The position numbers were made by a program, and so were the translations under genes. Under the pieces are notes generated by a model that had not been told where the DNA came from, did no database searches, and saw nothing but the letters and a program-made list of their open reading frames with translations. A stretch of DNA of 64,000 nt, taken from NCBI GenBank assembly GCA_037446115.1, contig JBBIJF010000009.1, positions 62,001 to 126,000 of the forward strand, read 5' to 3'. Source of the stretch: JANWXD01 sp037446115. Lineage in GTDB: Bacteria; Acidobacteriota; Terriglobia; Bryobacterales; Bryobacteraceae. Below, one piece after another: positions 16,724 to 25,465 of this stretch (positions within the stretch are counted from its first letter, which is position 1; each line of letters starts with the position of its first letter).

Positions 16724-19000
16724 TTAGGGCGTGCTCGAAACGTCGCTGAGAAGTTGCCGCAGCTCGGCCGGAGGCGCAAGGTCCGGATCTGATCGGCGGG
16801 CTTGCCTGACGAGCGCCGCGGCCTTGTCGCGCGCTCCCGCCTTCCAGTAGGCGGCCGCCAGGTGGTACTTGCGGAGCGTGGTGCCCTCTTTGCCGAGAGC
16901 GGCCCGCTCGAGGTACTGAATGGCGGTGGCGTAGAGACCTTTGCGGTAGTAGGCCCAGCCAATCGTGTCGTCCACAGCGGCCAGATCCGGAGCCAGTTCC
17001 TTCGCTTTTTGAGCGAGCTCGAGGCCTTCGTCCGGCTGGCCGGCATGCTCGATGAGCAGGTAGGCCAGGTTGTTCAGAGTCAGGGCGTCGCGGGGCTGCA
17101 ACTCCAGGGCCTTACGGTAATGGGCGATGGCGGCAGCAAAGTTGCCGGCTTCGGTCTCCAAGGCGCCCAGGAGGAATCGGGCCCGGTGCTGGCGCTCGTC
17201 CACTTCCAGCACTCCCTGCAGGATACGGCGGGCCGAATCGAGCTTACCCTCGCCGCCATCCAGCTGGGCCAGTCGCAGGGCGGGCAGGACGGCCCTCCGG
17301 TCTGCTGCTAGCGCCGCGGAAAACGCCGCACGCGCCTCCTCCTTACGGTCCAGTCGCAGCAGCCACTCGCCCAGATACAGTTGGACCGGCGCGGAGCCGG
17401 GGTGCTCGGCCGCATGGCGCCGCAGGCGCGCCAAGGCGGCATCGTGCTGGTTTTGAGCACTGAAGCTGAGGGCCAGCCGTTCCAGAGCCACGAGGTTGTT
17501 CGGATCCAGTTTGAGCGCTTCTTCCAGGGACGCTCGCGCCCCCACCAAGTCATTGGTGCGCAGGCGCAGAGTGCCGTCCTGGGTCAGCAGCTCGGAGGTT
17601 CTGGAAATCGCCAGCCCGCGGCGGATGCCCTCGCGCGCGTTGGACCAGTCGCGCTGCGCCAGCAAAGCCCAGTTGTGCGCCGTAATCCAACGCAGGTCGT
17701 TCTTCTGCGGGGGAGGGGCCTGCTCGAGCACGTCCAAAGCGGCCTTTGCGCTGTTTTCGCCAAGCAGCGTTCCGGCCAGCTCGATACGAGCAGCCAACAA
17801 AGCCGGGTTCAGGCGGATGGCATCGGCCAAGTACTGCTTCGCACTGGCGATTTCGCCGCCGGCCCGCCGCACGAAGGCCATGTGATATCGGGCCTCGGCC
17901 GAATCCGGCTCCAGATGGAGCACCCGCGCCAGATCCTGTTCGGCTTCTGCGAGCTTGCCGCTCCGAGCCCGAAGGGCGCCGCGCTGCAGCAAAGCCTGAA
18001 TGTCCCTGCTGTTGCGCGCGATGGCCTGATCGAGCAGAGCGGTGGCCTCGGAGATGCGGTTGGCAAGCACGTAGGCGGCGACCAGACGGCTCCGCAGGTC
18101 GCGGTCGGCGGGATCCTGTCGGTGGAGTCGCTCGAGTTCTCGCACCGCCTCAGCGGTCTTCCCTTGACCCAGCAGGAATAAAGCGTACGCGGGGCGGTAG
18201 GCTTTGTCCGAACTGGCGGCGAGCCGTCGAAACGTCTCGGCGGCCTCCGCCGTGCGACCCGAGCGGAGCTGTAACTCGCCGAGGCGAAGCAAGGCCGGGC
18301 CGCTCGCCGGATCCAGCTTCAATGCTTGGCGGAGCTGCTGCTCGGCCTGCTCAACCCTGCCCGCCAGCGCATAGAAATCCGTCAGGGCCAGCAGGGGTTC
18401 GAGCGCGCGAGGGGCATGGGCCGCAGCCTGCTTGAGCACACCTTCGGCACCGTCAAAGTCGTTCTGGGAAAGCTTCAGCTTGGCCAGCATGACGGAGGCA
18501 GTGAGTTCGCCCGGGAATTTCTCCAAAACCTGTTCGAGCCGCAGACGGGCATGCTCCGGCTTGCCCAGCCGCAGCTCGGTAAGCGCCACGGTGTTCAACA
18601 CCGCCGCATCTTCGGGCGCCACGGCGAAGGCCGCCTGAGCCCGCTTGGCCGCCTCCTCGAGGATATCCTGACGCCGGCTCGTCGCCATCAGCTGCGCCAG
18701 TTTCAGCTGCGCCCCCACATGTTTCGGATCCAGTTCAGTGGCTTTCAGCAGATAGGAGACGCCCGCACGGAAATTGCCGGACTCCAGGTGGGCGACGCCG
18801 AGCCGGTAATACGGATCGGGATTGGTGGGGGCCAGTCGTACGGCATTTTGGAAATCCAGGATGGCCCGGGCGTAGTCTTTCTGGCTAAGGTGCCGCTCAC
18901 CGGCCGCCATGAAGCGAGCAAAGCGACCCTCGGGACCGCGAACGCACCCCAAGCAGGCAATCGCCACGATCAGCAAGTTTGCAAGAACTGGAATCTTCAT
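16724..19000 (-). CDS. prsT: PrsT-like TPR lipoprotein of PEP-CTERM system
   Basis: 758 residues. Lipoprotein signal with lipobox ACLGC near residue 20, then about twenty tetratricopeptide-type repeats along the whole length (for example YARAILDFQNAVRLAPTNPD, ALTLNNLAYLLIEHAGQPDE). Length, lipobox and place in an exosortase/EPS locus match the PEP-CTERM TPR lipoprotein family; similar proteins act as periplasmic scaffolds for polymer export. Start ATG 19000; a TTG two codons upstream is less likely. Confidence 0.85.
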   Translation of the reverse strand: MKIPVLANLLIVAIACLGCVRGPEGRFARFMAAGERHLSQKDYARAILDFQNAVRLAPTNPDPYYRLGVAHLESGNFRAGVSYLLKATELDPKHVGAQLKLAQLMATSRRQDILEEAAKRAQAAFAVAPEDAAVLNTVALTELRLGKPEHARLRLEQVLEKFPGELTASVMLAKLKLSQNDFDGAEGVLKQAAAHAPRALEPLLALTDFYALAGRVEQAEQQLRQALKLDPASGPALLRLGELQLRSGRTAEAAETFRRLAASSDKAYRPAYALFLLGQGKTAEAVRELERLHRQDPADRDLRSRLVAAYVLANRISEATALLDQAIARNSRDIQALLQRGALRARSGKLAEAEQDLARVLHLEPDSAEARYHMAFVRRAGGEIASAKQYLADAIRLNPALLAARIELAGTLLGENSAKAALDVLEQAPPPQKNDLRWITAHNWALLAQRDWSNAREGIRRGLAISRTSELLTQDGTLRLRTNDLVGARASLEEALKLDPNNLVALERLALSFSAQNQHDAALARLRRHAAEHPGSAPVQLYLGEWLLRLDRKEEARAAFSAALAADRRAVLPALRLAQLDGGEGKLDSARRILQGVLEVDERQHRARFLLGALETEAGNFAAAIAHYRKALELQPRDALTLNNLAYLLIEHAGQPDEGLELAQKAKELAPDLAAVDDTIGWAYYRKGLYATAIQYLERAALGKEGTTLRKYHLAAAYWKAGARDKAAALVRQARRSDPDLAPPAELRQLLSDVSSTP

Positions 19001-19083
19001 AAGCAACCTGCTAACAGACCTCCTGGGCTGGCAAGCCCGGCCGGCTCCCTCGGATCACCGACTTAGCCGTCCGGCAACACATA

Positions 19084-19099
19084 TGCAACCTGACCGCCA
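19084..19099 (-). promoter_or_regulatory. Sigma-54 promoter for prsT-like gene
   Basis: Minus-strand TGGCGGTCAGGTTGCA: TGGC at -24 and TTGCA at -12 with the exact 10-base gap between GG and GC. It is 84 bases before ATG 19000, inside the gap between the PilZ gene and prsT. Confidence 0.7.
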
Positions 19100-19122
19100 C
19101 ATCCGCCTCCCCGGCTGGGCTC

Positions 19123-19452
19123 CTAGAGATTGCCGCACTGGATCGAGTAGTCCGTGATGCGGCACGCCAGGCCGAATCGTCCCGCTGCAGAGCAGGATTC
19201 GACTCTGAGGACCACCGCGCGGCAACTCAAAAAAAGCGGCATCAGCTCGCCGTGGGCCCCAGAGGGGAGCTCGATGAGGCAGCTTACGGCCTGGCCCTTG
19301 GGGACGGGAGCGCCGACGATACAATAAAAGCCGTTGCTGCAGAGATTTTCGGTAACACCTTCAATGGGCTGGGTCCGTCCGGCCACGTATATCCACAGAG
19401 GCCACCGTACCTGAAAGCGGCACCTCCTGCGCCGCTCAACCGCGACCTCCAT
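19123..19452 (-). CDS. PilZ-domain protein (putative c-di-GMP receptor)
   Basis: 109 residues, a single PilZ domain. The N-terminal RRRCR stretch (residues 6-12) fits the RxxxR c-di-GMP arm, and ENLCSNGFYC fits the second motif (D/N)xSxxG with one substitution. PilZ proteins commonly govern exopolysaccharide export, so it is a plausible second-messenger input for this locus. GAGG lies 6 bases before ATG 19452; longer in-frame starts add a non-conserved segment. Confidence 0.75.
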   Translation of the reverse strand: MEVAVERRRRCRFQVRWPLWIYVAGRTQPIEGVTENLCSNGFYCIVGAPVPKGQAVSCLIELPSGAHGELMPLFLSCRAVVLRVESCSAAGRFGLACRITDYSIQCGNL

Positions 19453-19821
19453 TGCAGGCCTCACAACCTGGCTACCTGTGATATGGTCCCTTAGGCCGGC
19501 TCGAAGCGATAGTAACCGCCCTCCTCGCGCCCAAGGGCGAAGCGATCCGCGCTCGCTGGACACCGCCCGAAGGGAGGGGGCTTAGCCTCTCTCGGCGCAC
19601 GCCGGCGGCGACGCACCCTTGTAGCGGAGCAAGCTCGATACCACTTTGAGTTCTGCATTGCGAAACATTACCTGTTCTCTCACATGAGCGCTTCGTACTA
19701 GTACCTGACTTAGTACTAAATCGTTCCCTACAGAGCCCGTCTGGCCTCCATTTCTGTTGACATCGCGGCGACAAATGGTGTATGGTACAAACGCACCGAA
19801 GCTCGCGTTGAGGTGGCTCGC
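19453..19821. other. Intergenic control region with inverted repeats
   Basis: No gene supported in about 370 bases. At 19695-19718 there are nested inverted repeats: GTACTAGTAC (19695-19704) and TAGTAC-N8-GTACTA (19699-19718), a candidate operator about 100 bases before the LuxR-type gene. No clear -10/-35 or sigma-54 site. Confidence 0.4.
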
Positions 19822-20517
19822 ATGCTGCCGGCGCAAGGGGTGGTCGCCCCAACTGAGGCGAGCCCATTCGGGACGCTGATCCTCGGGGGTCGTAGCGCGG
19901 CGCGCTGGCCGTCGCTCGAACGTCTGCTGTCCAAAAAGTACGGAATGGTGGTCGGCCGCTGTCAGGGGCCGATTACGGAACTGGCCGCTCTGTGCCGCAG
20001 AACGGGCCCGAGCGTGGTGGTTGCGGATCAGGATTTCTTGTCGCCCGTGTGGGACTCTGCCGAACGGCAATTCCCCCTCGGGACCACGGCACGGTTACTG
20101 GTTGAAGTGAGCGACGGCGCCGGTCTTGCGGTTGAGTCGCTGCTGCGCGTCGGCTGCTGGGGCATCGTACGTTCTTCGGCATCAATCAGAACCATTGCCA
20201 AAGCTGTGAACGCGGTGGCCTCCGGACAGCTTTGGGTGAGCCGCTCCGAGCTGACCCTGATCGTGCGCACGCTGATGGCCGCTCAGCTCTACGGGCTGAC
20301 GCATCGCGAAACGGAAATTCTACGCTGGGTTGCAGAAGGTTACCGAAATCAAGAAATTGCGACTCGGTTGTTTATCAGCGTTGAAACGGTACGATGGCAT
20401 CTGCGTGCGATCTATTCAAAACTTGGCGTTCACGACCGCCTCGGCGCCGTACTAACTGCCTTCGGCGTGTTGGGATCAGGTCACAAACCGAACCTTCGGC
20501 TTGCGAAAAAAGATTGA
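19822..20517 (+). CDS. LuxR/NarL-type response-regulator-like transcription factor
   Basis: 231 residues. N-terminal half looks like a receiver domain (VVVADQDF places an Asp, residue 69, near the phosphoacceptor position; the acidic pair at the start is missing), so it may be a pseudo-receiver. C-terminal GerE-type helix-turn-helix: GLTHRETEILRWVAEGY, NQEIATRLFISVETVRWHL, RAIYSKLGVHDRLGA. Start ATG 19822; GTG 19813 in frame is an alternative. First of three regulator genes in a row; its target is unknown. Confidence 0.82.
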   Translation: MLPAQGVVAPTEASPFGTLILGGRSAARWPSLERLLSKKYGMVVGRCQGPITELAALCRRTGPSVVVADQDFLSPVWDSAERQFPLGTTARLLVEVSDGAGLAVESLLRVGCWGIVRSSASIRTIAKAVNAVASGQLWVSRSELTLIVRTLMAAQLYGLTHRETEILRWVAEGYRNQEIATRLFISVETVRWHLRAIYSKLGVHDRLGAVLTAFGVLGSGHKPNLRLAKKD

Positions 20518-20825
20518 AGTCTCTTAGCGCCGGGTACATGGCGAGCGCACGGAGCCTGGGCAACGGGAATTTTCTGTCGGCGCATCCCGGCGAGACTCGT
20601 CCGTAAGCAGTCCAGTCGGTTCCCACAAGGCTGAAAATCTCGCCTGTTTGTCCTGACCGGCGAGAGGTGGGCGCCGCCACCACGGGGTGGTCAAGACTCC
20701 CCTTCACAAAGGTAACAGTGGCGGATAACATGAAGGACGCGGCTCTTCAAAGCCGTTTGCGCTGTACTAAGCTCTTATGCAGCGCTGAGGATTTCGCGAC
20801 TGGAGCTGCAACCGGGCAAGTAGTA
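20518..20825. other. Gap between regulator genes, nothing recognised
   Basis: About 308 bases between the LuxR-type gene and the histidine kinase. An in-frame extension of the kinase is open from 20667 but lacks family resemblance. The first 120 bases are rich in short complementary stretches but do not match a riboswitch I know; I checked against the c-di-GMP (GEMM) consensus and it did not fit. Confidence 0.35.
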
Positions 20826-22079
20826 ATGAAGATCTGCCTCGTCTCAAAGCAACAGACGCTGATCGCCCTTTGCCGGGAGGTTCTGGAGGAACTGCGGGGC
20901 GACGGATGGGAGTTAGTGATTTCGGATACCAGCAGCTTGCCGGCGGACGGAAAACTGTTTATCTGGGACTACGAACCTGGCCTGGATCTGAGTGCGGTCG
21001 GGCTGCCCGAGCTGTGGGGCCGGCACCTGCTGCTCGCTCACCGCTCCGAGCTTGCTCGATTGCGGGATCTGTTGCGTACGGCCATGTGCTGGGTCCTGCT
21101 CAAACCGGTAAATCGGGTGGCGCTGCAGTGTTTTCTTCAGCAGTGTTGCGGCTTGGCGGCGCGGATCGCCCGCCTGGAAGAGGCGCGGGATACCATTCTG
21201 GAGTGCCTGCTGGAGGCGAACATCCGCCTCCAAGACTATGATCAGCAGCGAACCAACTTTCTGGCACGGGCGGTTCATGATCTTCGGGCACCGCTCATGG
21301 CTTTGAGCGGGTACTGCGGTCTGCTTTTGAGTCAACAGCTGGGCTCATTAGCCAACGCCCAGCTTGAGGTGCTGCGCCGGATGCAACACAGTATCAAGCG
21401 GCTGACCCGGATCGTGACGGCGACCCTGGAGTTAAGCACGGGCAGGTTGGTGGAGGCTCAACCGGAATGGCAGGAGGTTGACATCCACCAATGTGTGGAT
21501 CAGGCACTCTACGAGATGATGCCGGTAATCGAGGAGAAAAATCTCGCCGTTACAGTCAACCTCGAGCCGCCGGTGAAACCTTTGAGAGGGGATGTTTTCC
21601 AGATCGAGCAAGTACTGGTGAATTTGCTCGACAACGCCTGCAAATTCACTCCCAGGAACGGCCGTGTAGACCTCCACGGGTATTCCTGGTTTTGGGAGCG
21701 GCGAAGTGTGCGCGTCCGGCAGCCGTGGCTGGGGGCCGAGAGACGTCTGGGCCGGTCCGCGCAGGGCAACGCCTACCGGCTCGATATTTCGGACACTGGC
21801 CCCCAAGTGCCGGAGTCACGACTGCGAGAGATCTTCCAGGAGTATACGGCGTACGCCGGCTCGCGCGACCGCTCGGGCGGCGGGCTGGGGTTGGCGATCT
21901 GCCGGATGATTGTGAAGGCGCACCAGGGAGAGATTTTCGCCCGGAACACCCCTGAGGGCTTCGGCGTCGCTGTGGTGCTCCCCTATCCAGCCGAAGACGG
22001 CACGGTAGCGCTGGCCAAGTCGGTCCAGTGGCGCGCGTTGCCCGTCGAGGAACCGTCATCCGAGCGAGCCCTACGCTAA
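20826..22079 (+). CDS. Soluble sensor histidine kinase with N-terminal receiver-like domain
   Basis: 417 residues, no membrane helix. N-terminal part resembles a receiver (Asp48 in LFIWDYEPG, Lys93-Pro in LLKPVN). HisKA box with His151 in ARAVHDLRAPLMAL, N box NLLDNACKF, and G boxes DTGPQVPE and GGGLGLAI. It overlaps the next gene by one base (TAATG), so it is the likely partner of the sigma-54 regulator, filling the PrsK role seen in other exosortase loci. The domain plan differs from classic PrsK, which is membrane-bound with a GAF domain. The signal is unknown. Confidence 0.85.
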   Translation: MKICLVSKQQTLIALCREVLEELRGDGWELVISDTSSLPADGKLFIWDYEPGLDLSAVGLPELWGRHLLLAHRSELARLRDLLRTAMCWVLLKPVNRVALQCFLQQCCGLAARIARLEEARDTILECLLEANIRLQDYDQQRTNFLARAVHDLRAPLMALSGYCGLLLSQQLGSLANAQLEVLRRMQHSIKRLTRIVTATLELSTGRLVEAQPEWQEVDIHQCVDQALYEMMPVIEEKNLAVTVNLEPPVKPLRGDVFQIEQVLVNLLDNACKFTPRNGRVDLHGYSWFWERRSVRVRQPWLGAERRLGRSAQGNAYRLDISDTGPQVPESRLREIFQEYTAYAGSRDRSGGGLGLAICRMIVKAHQGEIFARNTPEGFGVAVVLPYPAEDGTVALAKSVQWRALPVEEPSSERALR

Positions 22080-23521
22080 TGCGCAAGCGAACGATTCTTG
22101 TCGTCGAAGATGATGCTGAAGTTCGCAATTACCTCAAGCTGGCCTTGGGGTGCCAAGGCTTCTCGGTGGAGGCGGTCGAAGACGGTGAAGAGGCATTGTC
22201 TCGCTTGAGCTCCCAGAACGGCCTCGCCCTGGTACTGTTGGACGTCGTACTGCCGACCAAAGGAGGAATGGAGGTCCTGCGGCAGATCCGAAGGACGCAT
22301 CCTGACCTGCCGGTGATTGTGCTCTCCGGCGTGGCTTCGCCGGGAAACATCGTCGAGGCGATGAAATACGGGGCTGCCGATTTCCTGGTAAAGCCGGTGG
22401 GGCACGAGGAGTTAACCGAGGCGATCCGCAAGGTTCTCGGAAACAGACCACTCCCATCCGAGCTTTGCGGCGAGCTCCGAAGCGGCCTGCCGAGGACCGC
22501 GTGCCACTTGTTGGCGTCAAAGACGAACTTAGAGGAATTTTTTGACCGCGTGGCCACCTCGGATGTGCCGGTTGTTCTGCAGGGTGAAACGGGCGTCGGT
22601 AAGGAAGTGCTTGCTCGGGAGCTACACTCTCGCTCTCCTCGAGCGCGCAAGCCGTTTCTGAAGGTCAACTGCGCCGCGGTGCCCTCCGAGCTGATCGAAA
22701 GCGAGTTGTTCGGCTACGAGCGAGGCGCCTTTACGGGCGCGTTCCGCAACAAGCCGGGAAAGTTCGAGCTTGCGGACGGGGGCACGATTCTGCTCGATGA
22801 AATCGGCGATATGGATCTCAAGCTCCAGGCCAAGTTGCTCCATGTGCTGCAGGACCAGGAGTTTGAGCGTTTGGGCGGCAAGGAGCCGGTGCGCGTGAAC
22901 GTACGTGTAATGGCAGCGACCCACTGCGATCTGGAAAAGGCGGTGCGGGAGGGGCGTTTTCGCGCGGATCTCTACTATCGCCTCAACGTAATCTCGATTA
23001 CCATTCCACCGCTGCGGGAACGCAAAGACGAAATCCTGAGCCTGGCGGGGTTTCTGCTTCGTAAGCATGCGCCGGCGGGACTGGAACCGCCTGCCATCCC
23101 TCCCGTGCTGCGCCAGGCGTTACTGGCCTATGACTGGCCGGGCAACGTCCGCGAGTTGGAAAACATCATGCGCCGCTATCTTGTCCTTCAGGACGCAGAA
23201 GTGATCGCGCGGGAATTGTCGCTGCGGACGGCAACCCGTCCGGTGGCAGTGCTCGCTCCGGAGAGCGTGGATACTGAGATACGCGGAAAAAACGGCTCGC
23301 TGCTGGAGAAAGTCGAGCATGCTAAGCGTGCAGCGGAGAGGGACGCCATCCGGGCCGCCCTTGATGCCACGGGTTGGAACCGCAAGCAGGCCGCCCGCCT
23401 GCTGGGCGTGGACTACAAGGCACTTCTGTACAAAATGAAAAAGCTCGGCATCGGACAACCTCGTCCCGGCCGGGACGCCGCGTCTCCCGGCGGAGATGCA
23501 TTGCCGCCCGGCGTGCTCTGA
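22079..23521 (+). CDS. NtrC-family sigma-54 response regulator (PrsR-like)
   Basis: 480 residues in three domains: receiver (about 4-120, phosphoacceptor Asp55 in LVLLDVVLPT), AAA+ sigma-54 interaction domain (Walker A GETGVGKE, sigma-54 loop GAFTGA, Walker B GGTILLDEIGD, R-finger region FRADLYYRLNV), and a Fis-type helix-turn-helix at the end (GWNRKQAARLLGVDYKALLY). Expected to activate the sigma-54 promoters found at four places in the island. Matches the role of the PEP-CTERM-box regulator PrsR known from Zoogloea-type systems. Confidence 0.9.
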   Translation: MRKRTILVVEDDAEVRNYLKLALGCQGFSVEAVEDGEEALSRLSSQNGLALVLLDVVLPTKGGMEVLRQIRRTHPDLPVIVLSGVASPGNIVEAMKYGAADFLVKPVGHEELTEAIRKVLGNRPLPSELCGELRSGLPRTACHLLASKTNLEEFFDRVATSDVPVVLQGETGVGKEVLARELHSRSPRARKPFLKVNCAAVPSELIESELFGYERGAFTGAFRNKPGKFELADGGTILLDEIGDMDLKLQAKLLHVLQDQEFERLGGKEPVRVNVRVMAATHCDLEKAVREGRFRADLYYRLNVISITIPPLRERKDEILSLAGFLLRKHAPAGLEPPAIPPVLRQALLAYDWPGNVRELENIMRRYLVLQDAEVIARELSLRTATRPVAVLAPESVDTEIRGKNGSLLEKVEHAKRAAERDAIRAALDATGWNRKQAARLLGVDYKALLYKMKKLGIGQPRPGRDAASPGGDALPPGVL

Positions 23522-23613
23522 TCCAGTTCTTTGTCTTTTAGTGCAACAATTTTTCCTTTTGCGGCGCTGCCGTGTTGATTCGGTCAAATCGCGTTAGAAC
23601 TCACTCGATGGAA

Positions 23614-23629
23614 TGGAATCACGGTTGCA
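23614..23629 (+). promoter_or_regulatory. Sigma-54 promoter for the antiterminator/glycan operon
   Basis: TGGAATCACGGTTGCA has exact GG-N10-GC spacing and a perfect TTGCA -12 box. Transcription would begin near 23641 and read the UpxY-type gene (23718) and probably the long glycan operon behind it. Confidence 0.65.
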
Positions 23630-23664
23630 GATGTATATAGCGCTCGCTGATAACCGGGCCGAGA

Positions 23665-23703
23665 GCTGAGGACCGCAAATGAGCTCAGTCGTCTGGGACT
23701 GAG
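23665..23703 (+). promoter_or_regulatory. Leader with two mutually exclusive hairpins before the NusG-like gene
   Basis: CTCAGTC (23684-23690) pairs with GACTGAG (23697-23703) around a 6-base loop. The same CTCAG (23684-23688) can instead pair with CTGAG at 23666-23670. The pair lies between the sigma-54 promoter and the ribosome site GGGAG. It could be a pause or attenuation element sensed by the antiterminator it precedes; function is inference. Confidence 0.4.
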
Positions 23704-23717
23704 AAAGCGGGAGCTAT

Positions 23718-24293
23718 ATGTTTCTAACGGCAGGGCCACGGATAATGGGAGACGTCGGCGCCTGGTACGCACTACGTGTGAAGCCGAATTGGGAGAAACG
23801 GGTGGCGCAACAGCTGCGCGGGAAGGGATATGAGGGCTTCCTCCCTACCTATCGCGTGCGGCGGCGCTGGTCGGACCGCTGGAAGGAGCTGGATGTTCCG
23901 TTGTTCCCGGGTTACGTCTTCTGCCGCTTGAGCCCACAGCACCGGACCCCCGTCTTACAGACCGCGGGGGTCATTCTTGTTGTGGGTTTCGGAGGAAAAC
24001 CCGCCCCGGTCCGCGACGAGGAGATCGCAGCCCTGCAGCGCATCGTGGCCTCGGGATTGGAGGCCGGTCCGTGGCCCTACCTGCAGGTGGGGCGCAAAGT
24101 TCGCATCGAAGACGGACCCCTCGCCGGTGTCGAAGGAATCCTGCTGGAGATCAGGCCGCGAAATAAACTCGTGGTCTCGGTGACCCTGCTGCAGCGCTCG
24201 GTGGCCGTGGAGGTGGATGGTTGCCGCGTTCTTCCGCTCTGGCAATCCCGTGCCGCTTTCGCGCAGGTTGAAGACAGGGCGGTCGTCGCCTGA
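23718..24293 (+). CDS. NusG-family transcription antiterminator (UpxY/RfaH type)
   Basis: 191 residues. N-terminal NGN domain (WYALRVKPNWEKRVAQQL, then LFPGYVFCRL) and C-terminal KOW domain (GRKVRIEDGPLAGVEGIL). Specialised NusG paralogues at the head of long polysaccharide operons let polymerase read through; its place before about 17 kb of same-strand glycan genes fits. GGGAG at 23710-23714 and ATG 23718; an in-frame ATG at 23745 would remove nine residues. Confidence 0.88.
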   Translation: MFLTAGPRIMGDVGAWYALRVKPNWEKRVAQQLRGKGYEGFLPTYRVRRRWSDRWKELDVPLFPGYVFCRLSPQHRTPVLQTAGVILVVGFGGKPAPVRDEEIAALQRIVASGLEAGPWPYLQVGRKVRIEDGPLAGVEGILLEIRPRNKLVVSVTLLQRSVAVEVDGCRVLPLWQSRAAFAQVEDRAVVA

Positions 24294-24304
24294 GGCAGTG
24301 AGCT

Positions 24305-25465
24305 GTGGAACTACTCTGGTACCTCGGCGCAGCGTGGATCGCGTATGTGTATGTCGGCTACCCGGTTCTTGTTGCGCTCTGGGGATTCCTGCGCGGGGTT
24401 CGACCAAGATCCCGAGATGATTATCTGCCCACAGTGTCCGTGCTGATTGCCGCCCGCAATGAAGCCAGGGATATCGAATGGAAGCTACGGCAAACTCTGG
24501 AATGGGACTATCCACCAGAAAGACTGGAGGTTCTGGTCGCATCCGATGCCTCCGATGACGGCACCGACCAGATCGTGCAACAGTTTTCGGATTCGCGAGT
24601 GCGCGTGTTGAGGTTGGAGCAGCGCGGCGGAAAGGTACGGGCCCTCAATCGCCTGCGCCCCTTGGCGCGAGGTGAAATTCTGTTTTTCACGGACGCCAAC
24701 GCAAGCATCGGTGCTGCATGTCTGCGGCGGATGGTGCGCCACTTTGCCGATCCGAAGGTGGGCTGTGTGACGGGCGTCAGCCGGCCGTTGCCGAAAGTGG
24801 CGACGGGAGCAGTGTCGCAAGGCGCGGCAGCCTATTGGAGCTACGAGTCCTGGGTGGCACGGCTGGAGAGTCGGTGCGGCGCCGTGGTGGCCTGCGACGG
24901 AGCGATACATTGTGTTCGCCGACAGCTGTGCCCGCCGTTGCTGCCGGAGCTGGCGAACGACTTCGAACTGCCCTTGCGGATACGGCATGCAGGCTACTGG
25001 GTCCTTGTCGAGCCCGAGGCAGTCGCCATCGAAAAGGAGACCGAATCTCTTGTGGAAGAGTTCGCCCGCCGGCGACGGATCGCCGCTCAAGGCGCTTTGG
25101 CCATGTGGAAATTGCGAAAGCTGTTCACGGGCGCGCTCGTCTGGCAACTGGTGTCCCACAAGCTCCTGCGGTGGTTGACGGTTGTGCCGCTCGCACTGTT
25201 GCTGATCTCCAGCGTAAGGCTTGCCGATCACGGCGGCTTTGCGGCGGCACTGGTGGCGCAGGTTCTTTTCTATTCGGCCGCCGCCGGTGGCCTGGTTGGC
25301 ATTGCACTCAGGCGCGATGTTCCGCGTCTGCTTGCGATTCCTCTCTACACATTGACGGGCGTCTTCGCCACGGTCGTAGGTGTGCTCGATGCTGTGGCGG
25401 GTCGCTACTTCGTGGTTTGGGAAAGTGCTCGCCTGTCCCGAGGAGCCCCCGATGCCCGCCTGTGA
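24305..25465 (+). CDS. Membrane glycosyltransferase family 2
   Basis: 386 residues. N-terminal membrane helix, GT2 domain (VSVLIAARNEARDIEWKL, ASDASDDGTDQIV, FFTDANASI for the nucleotide-sugar-binding acidic motif, ANDFELPLRIRHAGY, RRRRIAAQG) and three or four C-terminal membrane helices. Resembles processive or cellulose-synthase-like GT2 enzymes that extend a glycan at the inner membrane. GTG start at 24305. Its end overlaps the deacetylase gene by 14 bases. Confidence 0.87.
   Translation: MELLWYLGAAWIAYVYVGYPVLVALWGFLRGVRPRSRDDYLPTVSVLIAARNEARDIEWKLRQTLEWDYPPERLEVLVASDASDDGTDQIVQQFSDSRVRVLRLEQRGGKVRALNRLRPLARGEILFFTDANASIGAACLRRMVRHFADPKVGCVTGVSRPLPKVATGAVSQGAAAYWSYESWVARLESRCGAVVACDGAIHCVRRQLCPPLLPELANDFELPLRIRHAGYWVLVEPEAVAIEKETESLVEEFARRRRIAAQGALAMWKLRKLFTGALVWQLVSHKLLRWLTVVPLALLLISSVRLADHGGFAAALVAQVLFYSAAAGGLVGIALRRDVPRLLAIPLYTLTGVFATVVGVLDAVAGRYFVVWESARLSRGAPDARL

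Noticed and set aside
20518..20640. Possible c-di-GMP riboswitch before the histidine kinase
   Set aside because: Some GC-rich pairing and a GCGCACGG-like start suggested it, but the conserved GEMM loops and the GAAA tetraloop are missing.
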